From: Candidatus Colimonas fimequi
GTDB taxonomy: Bacteria; Bacillota; Clostridia; Peptostreptococcales; Anaerovoracaceae
Length of the DNA stretch: 9,228 nt
Direction of reading: 5' to 3'
NCBI GenBank assembly: GCA_018065295.1
Contig: JAGHTQ010000154.1
Span: forward strand, 1-9,228
The notes beneath the pieces are model-generated. The model was not told where the DNA came from and did not search any database. It worked only from the letters and a program-made list of their open reading frames with translations. Shown one piece after another: positions 6,069 through 9,228 of the stretch; position 1 is the first letter of the stretch, and each line of letters starts with the position of its first letter. The position numbers and the translations under genes were made by a program.

Positions 6069-7271
6069 TTATTCCCTTATAGCGTCAAGGAAGTCGTCGA
6101 AGTCTTCGAAGTCGCTATTAATAAACTCATATAAAATCGGTTCCTTAAATTCGTATTTAGCGGTTGTCATCAGGTAAGGGGCCAGAGGACTAACCTTAAG
6201 CTTGTTCTCCATAAGCCTGATCTCCTGAAGAGAATATGCCGCAACGATAAGCTGACCGAAATCAGTCAGATAGTAGACGCCGTTGACGTCATTACTAAGA
6301 AGGAATACACGGTTGTCAACGTGAGCGTTAGTGTCCTTGAACGCCATAAAAAGTCTGCCGTTAGGATGACTTGTCATGATGGTGTTAAAAGTAATCGTCA
6401 GCTCACCGATGTTGTTATCCATGTCGTCTTCGTCCAGAAGAACTTCGTACACAGTGACATACTCTGGCTTGGCCAGAATCATGGCTGCTTCTGTAGCGCT
6501 TATCTTGAAGCGGCTGCAGTTCTCGAAGACAACTACACGCATCTTGCGAACCACGATACGTGACACGATGACCATATACTGGTTCTCTGTCTCGATGAGG
6601 GATTCGCAAAGGTATTCCATGGCACCATCTTCGTATTCCTGTTTAAGATCTATTACATTCCTGCAAAACGATGTGCGCCTATATTCATCATAAAGATCCA
6701 TAGGGAAGTCGCCACTACGCAGCCTGCTAGCTGCTCTGTAGTCGTGACCGAAACATCTCATGAGGAAGTAGTTGATTACCTGATTGTTGGAGTGGATTGG
6801 TCCGCAGATCTTCTTCATGAGCTGCTCGCAGTCATCATCGTCTAACTGCTCGCCAAGTTCAAGAAGGAAATCGTATTCGTGATGACCCTTAGGAAGTGGA
6901 AGATTGTTCTCCATGTTAAAGTCGGTATAGAATGCCAGCAGAGCTCCAAGTTCTGCCGCAGTCACGTTGACCTTGTTAGCTCCTAGACCTCCGATTAATG
7001 ACTGCTCGATCTGCTGGATATCACCGTCTCCGTCAAAGTCATCTGTGCGAACACTTCTGTATGTTTCAAGACCAGCTTCTTCACAGTCTATGTAAAAGAA
7101 CTGGTGAAAGTCCTGTTTCTCAGGTTCATCTGGAAGGAACCAGTGGGCATGAATTGCCAGAACACCCATGAGTCTGGTGTCTGTCACATACGCCATTTTA
7201 AGTTGTTTGTTCTTGTCGCCTACAGGTGATAAAAGACCGCCTGCGATGACTGTTAACTTAGGTCTAGCCAA
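6069..7271 (-). CDS. Unrecognised 400-aa protein, TTG start
   Basis: I do not recognise this family. The sequence gives a soluble, acidic, cytosolic-looking protein with no signal peptide or membrane helix. The start is TTG at 7271-7269, with AAAAAGGAGC on the minus strand giving GGAG (7283-7280) 8 bases upstream. The next Met is residue 26 (MAYVTDTRL), with no RBS examined that competes as well. Visible features: an Ile/Val/Leu-rich region at about 231-250 (QYMVIVSRIVVRKMRVVVFE) that looks like beta strands, Asp clusters at 77-84 (TDDFDGDGD) and 144-147, an acidic EDDMDNN segment at 281-287, and a Phe/Asp-rich tail at 386-396. The C-terminal third alternates hydrophobic strands and turns (RVFLLSNDVNGVYYLTDFG). 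It is the promoter-proximal gene of an operon with the 4Fe-4S aldo/keto reductase 23 bases downstream, which hints at a redox or metabolic link but does not prove one. Confidence 0.8.
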   Translation of the reverse strand: MARPKLTVIAGGLLSPVGDKNKQLKMAYVTDTRLMGVLAIHAHWFLPDEPEKQDFHQFFYIDCEEAGLETYRSVRTDDFDGDGDIQQIEQSLIGGLGANKVNVTAAELGALLAFYTDFNMENNLPLPKGHHEYDFLLELGEQLDDDDCEQLMKKICGPIHSNNQVINYFLMRCFGHDYRAASRLRSGDFPMDLYDEYRRTSFCRNVIDLKQEYEDGAMEYLCESLIETENQYMVIVSRIVVRKMRVVVFENCSRFKISATEAAMILAKPEYVTVYEVLLDEDDMDNNIGELTITFNTIMTSHPNGRLFMAFKDTNAHVDNRVFLLSNDVNGVYYLTDFGQLIVAAYSLQEIRLMENKLKVSPLAPYLMTTAKYEFKEPILYEFINSDFEDFDDFLDAIRE

Positions 7272-7279
7272 ATGAATTG

Positions 7280-7284
7280 CTCCT
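7280..7284 (-). promoter_or_regulatory. Ribosome binding site for the TTG-start gene
   Basis: AGGAG on the minus strand, 8 bases before the TTG at 7271. This spacing is the main reason for accepting the non-ATG start. Confidence 0.7.
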
Positions 7285-7321
7285 TTTTATCAAATGCTGC
7301 CACAAAGGGCATATATATTTG

Positions 7322-7350
7322 AGTATAACTGATTTATTAGCGATTTTCCA
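7322..7350 (-). promoter_or_regulatory. Candidate promoter for the 400-aa gene / aldo-keto reductase operon
   Basis: On the minus strand TGGAAA (7350-7345) and TATACT (7327-7322) are 17 bases apart. The -10 is good; the -35 matches 4 of 6 consensus bases. Its -35 lies one base from the -35 of the divergent metK promoter, so polymerase binding at the two may compete. Confidence 0.55.
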
Positions 7351-7351
7351 C

Positions 7352-7379
7352 TTGAAATCATCCGCGAAAAGTATATAAT
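7352..7379 (+). promoter_or_regulatory. Sigma-A-type promoter for metK operon
   Basis: TTGAAA (7352-7357) and a perfect TATAAT (7374-7379) are separated by 16 bases. Transcription should start near 7386, about 15 bases before the riboswitch P1 stem. Confidence 0.8.
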
Positions 7380-7400
7380 ACTCCTAGTAATTAAATATCA

Positions 7401-7513
7401 CCTTATTACGAGTGGTGGAGGGATTAGGCCCTATGAAGCCCGGCAACCCAGCATGATTATAGCGTATCATGTGTAGGGTGCTAAATCCTACAGACTAGAT
7501 CTGAGAGATGAGG
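7401..7513 (+). ncRNA. SAM-I (S-box) riboswitch aptamer
   Basis: The aptamer contains the S-box conserved elements: GGTGGAGGGA (7414-7423), GGCCC.ATGAAGCCCGGCAACC around 7427-7448, and GGTGCTAAATCC (7477-7488). P1 is CCTTATT (7401-7407) with GATGAGG (7507-7513). P3 is GCATGAT (7451-7457) with ATCATGT (7466-7472). P4 is GTAGG (7473-7477) with CCTAC (7487-7491). It binds S-adenosylmethionine and lies directly before metK, the gene making that ligand. Confidence 0.95.
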
Positions 7514-7563
7514 GACGCTAGATTGGACACAAGCCTTATCCTCGCCGGAGAAGGCTTATTTTT
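7503..7563 (+). terminator. Riboswitch expression platform: antiterminator/terminator
   Basis: The terminator hairpin is AAGCCTT (7531-7537) with AAGGCTT (7551-7557), an inner TCC/GGA and a following TTATTTTTA. Its 5' arm contains CCTTATC (7534-7540), almost a copy of the P1 5' strand CCTTATT. The P1 3' strand GATGAGG (7507-7513) can therefore pair with either. Pairing with 7534-7540, extended by GAG (7503-7505) to CTC (7541-7543) across one bulged A, forms the antiterminator. SAM stabilises P1, freeing the terminator and switching the operon off. Confidence 0.9.
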
Positions 7564-7579
7564 ATACTCGGAGGAAAGA

Positions 7580-8761
7580 ATGAAGAGATTATTTACATCA
7601 GAATCAGTAACTGAAGGCCATCCAGATAAGCTGTGTGACCAGGTGTCAGATGCTATCCTGGATGCAATTATGGAAGTTGACCCTGCTGGCAGAGTAGCAG
7701 CAGAAACAACAGCTAACACTGGTTACGTAATGGTAATGGGCGAAATCACAACAAACGCTTACATCGATATCCAGAAGATCGCAAGAGAAGTTGTTTGTGA
7801 TATCGGCTACAACACAAGCGAATATGGTTTCGATGGTAATGCTTGCGCTGTAATCACATCAATCGATGAACAGTCAAGCGACATCGCTATGGGCGTTGAC
7901 AAGGCACTGGAATACAAGGCTGGAACTTTGGAACAGGAAGAATTAGAAGAAACTGGTGCTGGAGACCAGGGTATCATGTTCGGTTTCGCATGTGACGAAA
8001 CACCTGAACTCATGCCACTGCCAATTTCACTTGCTCATAAGCTGGCAATCAGACTTACAGAAGTAAGAAAGAACGGTACACTGCCATATCTGAGACCAGA
8101 CGGTAAGACTCAGGTAACAGTAGAATATGACGATGATAAGATTGTAAGAGTTGATACAATCGTTATTTCAACTCAGCACGATCCTGACGTTGAACTTTCA
8201 CAGATCAGCGAAGATCTGATGAAGCACGTTATTCAGCCTGTAGTAGATGCTGCACTCCTTGATGAAAACACTAAGTACTTCATCAACCCAACAGGCAGAT
8301 TCGTTATTGGCGGACCACACGGAGACTCAGGCCTGACAGGAAGAAAGATCATCGTTGATACATATGGCGGATATGCTAGACATGGCGGCGGCGCATTCAG
8401 CGGTAAGGACCCTACTAAGGTAGACCGTTCAGCTACATACGCAGCTCGTTACGTTGCTAAGAACCTGGTTGCTGCTGGACTTGCTAAGAAGTGTGAAATC
8501 CAGCTGGCATACGCTATCGGCGTAGCTAGACCAGTATCAATTCTGGTTGACTCATTCGGTACAGGTGTTGTATCAGACGAGAGACTTTCAGAAATCGTTG
8601 ATAAGCACTTCGACCTGAGACCTGCTGCAATTATCAGAAACCTGGATCTTAGAAGACCTATCTACAGACAGGTAGCAGCATATGGTCATTTCGGAAGAAC
8701 TGACATCGATGTTCCATGGGAAAGATTAGACAAGGTGGAACAGCTGAGAAAGGAGATTTAA
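7580..8761 (+). CDS. metK: S-adenosylmethionine synthetase
   Basis: A 393-aa cytosolic enzyme, of usual length for the family, that makes S-adenosylmethionine from methionine and ATP with release of phosphate and diphosphate. Family motifs are intact: TEGHPDKLCDQVSDAILD (11-28, with H14 and the D16/K17 of GHPDK), GAGDQGIMFG (126-135), GGPHGDSGLTGRK (244-256) and the phosphate-loop-like GGGAFSGKDPTKVDRSA (269-285). The ATG at 7580 is chosen because GGAGG (7570-7574) lies 5 bases upstream and MKRLFTSESVTEGHPDK is the usual N-terminus; an in-frame ATG at 7508 falls inside the riboswitch P1 strand. Expression should fall when SAM is high. Aspartokinase starts 6 bases after the stop with no terminator, so the genes are co-transcribed. 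The gene uses AGA/GTA/ACA codons heavily, consistent with high expression in this genome. Confidence 0.98.
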   Translation: MKRLFTSESVTEGHPDKLCDQVSDAILDAIMEVDPAGRVAAETTANTGYVMVMGEITTNAYIDIQKIAREVVCDIGYNTSEYGFDGNACAVITSIDEQSSDIAMGVDKALEYKAGTLEQEELEETGAGDQGIMFGFACDETPELMPLPISLAHKLAIRLTEVRKNGTLPYLRPDGKTQVTVEYDDDKIVRVDTIVISTQHDPDVELSQISEDLMKHVIQPVVDAALLDENTKYFINPTGRFVIGGPHGDSGLTGRKIIVDTYGGYARHGGGAFSGKDPTKVDRSATYAARYVAKNLVAAGLAKKCEIQLAYAIGVARPVSILVDSFGTGVVSDERLSEIVDKHFDLRPAAIIRNLDLRRPIYRQVAAYGHFGRTDIDVPWERLDKVEQLRKEI

Positions 8762-8767
8762 GATAAA

Positions 8768-9228
8768 ATGGGTGTTAAGGTTGCTAAATTCGGAGGATCA
8801 TCAGTTGCTGATGCTCTCCAGATCGAAAAGATTAAGAAGATTGTTGATAATGATGCTGACATTAAGTATGTTGTAGTATCTGCTCCTGGTAAGAGATTCA
8901 AGGACGACAGCAAGGTTACTGACATGCTGTACCTTTGCAAGTCACAGGTAGACCACAAGGTGCCATTCGCACAGGTATTCCAGGTAATCTGCGACAGATA
9001 CAATGCTGAGAAGATCAACCTGAACGTTGATATCGACCTTCAGACTGAACTGAACCTTATCGAGAAGAAGCTCCGCGAAGGAACTACTACAGATTACGTT
9101 GCAAGCCGTGGCGAATACCTGAATGCACTGATCATTGCTGCATACATGGGTTATGATTTCGTTGACGCTGCTGACATGATCAAGTTCGACGCTAAGGGCA
9201 GATTCATGGAGAAGGCTACAAACGAAGC
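8768..9228 (+). CDS. Aspartokinase, N-terminal part (truncated by window end)
   Basis: Only the first 153 codons are visible. The product should phosphorylate L-aspartate, the first step towards lysine, threonine and methionine. The N-terminus MGVKVAKFGGSSVADALQ carries the KFGGSS nucleotide-binding motif (family form KFGGT/SS). VVVSAPGKRFKDDSKVTDML (38-57) and the conserved SRGEYLNALIIAAYMGYDFVDA further on are typical of the clostridial monofunctional aspartokinases. The regulatory ACT domains expected later lie outside the window. AAGGAG (8750-8755), inside the end of metK, lies 12 bases before the ATG. With metK ending 6 bases upstream, it is probably co-transcribed from the SAM-riboswitch promoter, linking the pathway entry step to SAM level; separate lysine or threonine control cannot be excluded. 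Confidence 0.92.
   Translation, partial: MGVKVAKFGGSSVADALQIEKIKKIVDNDADIKYVVVSAPGKRFKDDSKVTDMLYLCKSQVDHKVPFAQVFQVICDRYNAEKINLNVDIDLQTELNLIEKKLREGTTTDYVASRGEYLNALIIAAYMGYDFVDAADMIKFDAKGRFMEKATNE

Noticed and set aside
7508..7579. In-frame ATG at 7508 extending metK by 24 codons
   Set aside because: It falls inside the riboswitch P1 strand and reads through the terminator; GGAGG 5 bases before 7580 and the family N-terminus decide the start.
1..9228. CRISPR arrays, insertion sequences, tRNA or rRNA genes
   Set aside because: No regularly spaced repeats, transposase-like proteins, terminal inverted repeats, CCA-ending tRNA folds or rRNA core segments were seen on either strand.

Overview
The window looks like chromosomal DNA of an anaerobic, moderate-GC Clostridia-type Firmicute. 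The evidence is strong Shine-Dalgarno sites (GGAGG), sigma-A-like promoters, an S-box (SAM-I) riboswitch, a 3D-domain cell-wall protein, a PepV-type dipeptidase tail, and an aldo/keto reductase carrying two 4Fe-4S motifs. I cannot name a species. No phage, IS, CRISPR, tRNA or rRNA signal was seen.

Layout, left to right. (1) Bases 1-1553, + strand: the 3' end of an M20 dipeptidase (PepV-like) overlaps by one base (TAATG) a membrane-anchored cell-wall protein. That protein has an unusual Glu-Pro-rich cytosolic region with a 22-residue duplication, one transmembrane helix, DUF348-like repeats, a G5-like region and a C-terminal 3D domain. (2) A bidirectional terminator (1551-1595) separates it from a convergent minus-strand gene (1600-2826) for a freestanding alanyl-tRNA editing hydrolase (AlaX-type). 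(3) A gene-poor, AT-rich interval (about 2842-3288) holds the AlaX promoter, a possible + promoter with a 19-codon ORF, several DnaA-box-like 9-mers including a 14-bp direct repeat, and a GTATAC-centred palindrome. (4) Bases 3289-4821, +: an AraC-family regulator with a cupin-like sensor, a central HTH and a long C-terminal domain resembling a remnant of the GH39-type domains of larger AraC relatives. (5) After a 16-bp-stem bidirectional terminator comes a minus-strand pair (7271 down to 4927): an unrecognised 400-aa protein starting at TTG, then a ferredoxin-type aldo/keto reductase. (6) A tightly packed divergent promoter region leads rightward into a SAM-I riboswitch with readable P1, antiterminator and terminator, then metK and the 5' part of an aspartokinase gene (cut by the window end).

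The best understood unit is the right end. SAM synthetase, and probably aspartokinase (the entry step of the pathway leading to methionine), sit behind one SAM-sensing attenuator, giving feedback from product to first step. The rest is ordinary housekeeping and accessory content. The points most worth a second look are the DnaA-box-like cluster, the barrel-less AraC/GH39-like regulator, the acidic cytosolic repeat on the 3D-domain protein and the unidentified 400-aa gene. I found no convincing evidence of an entirely new multi-gene system.
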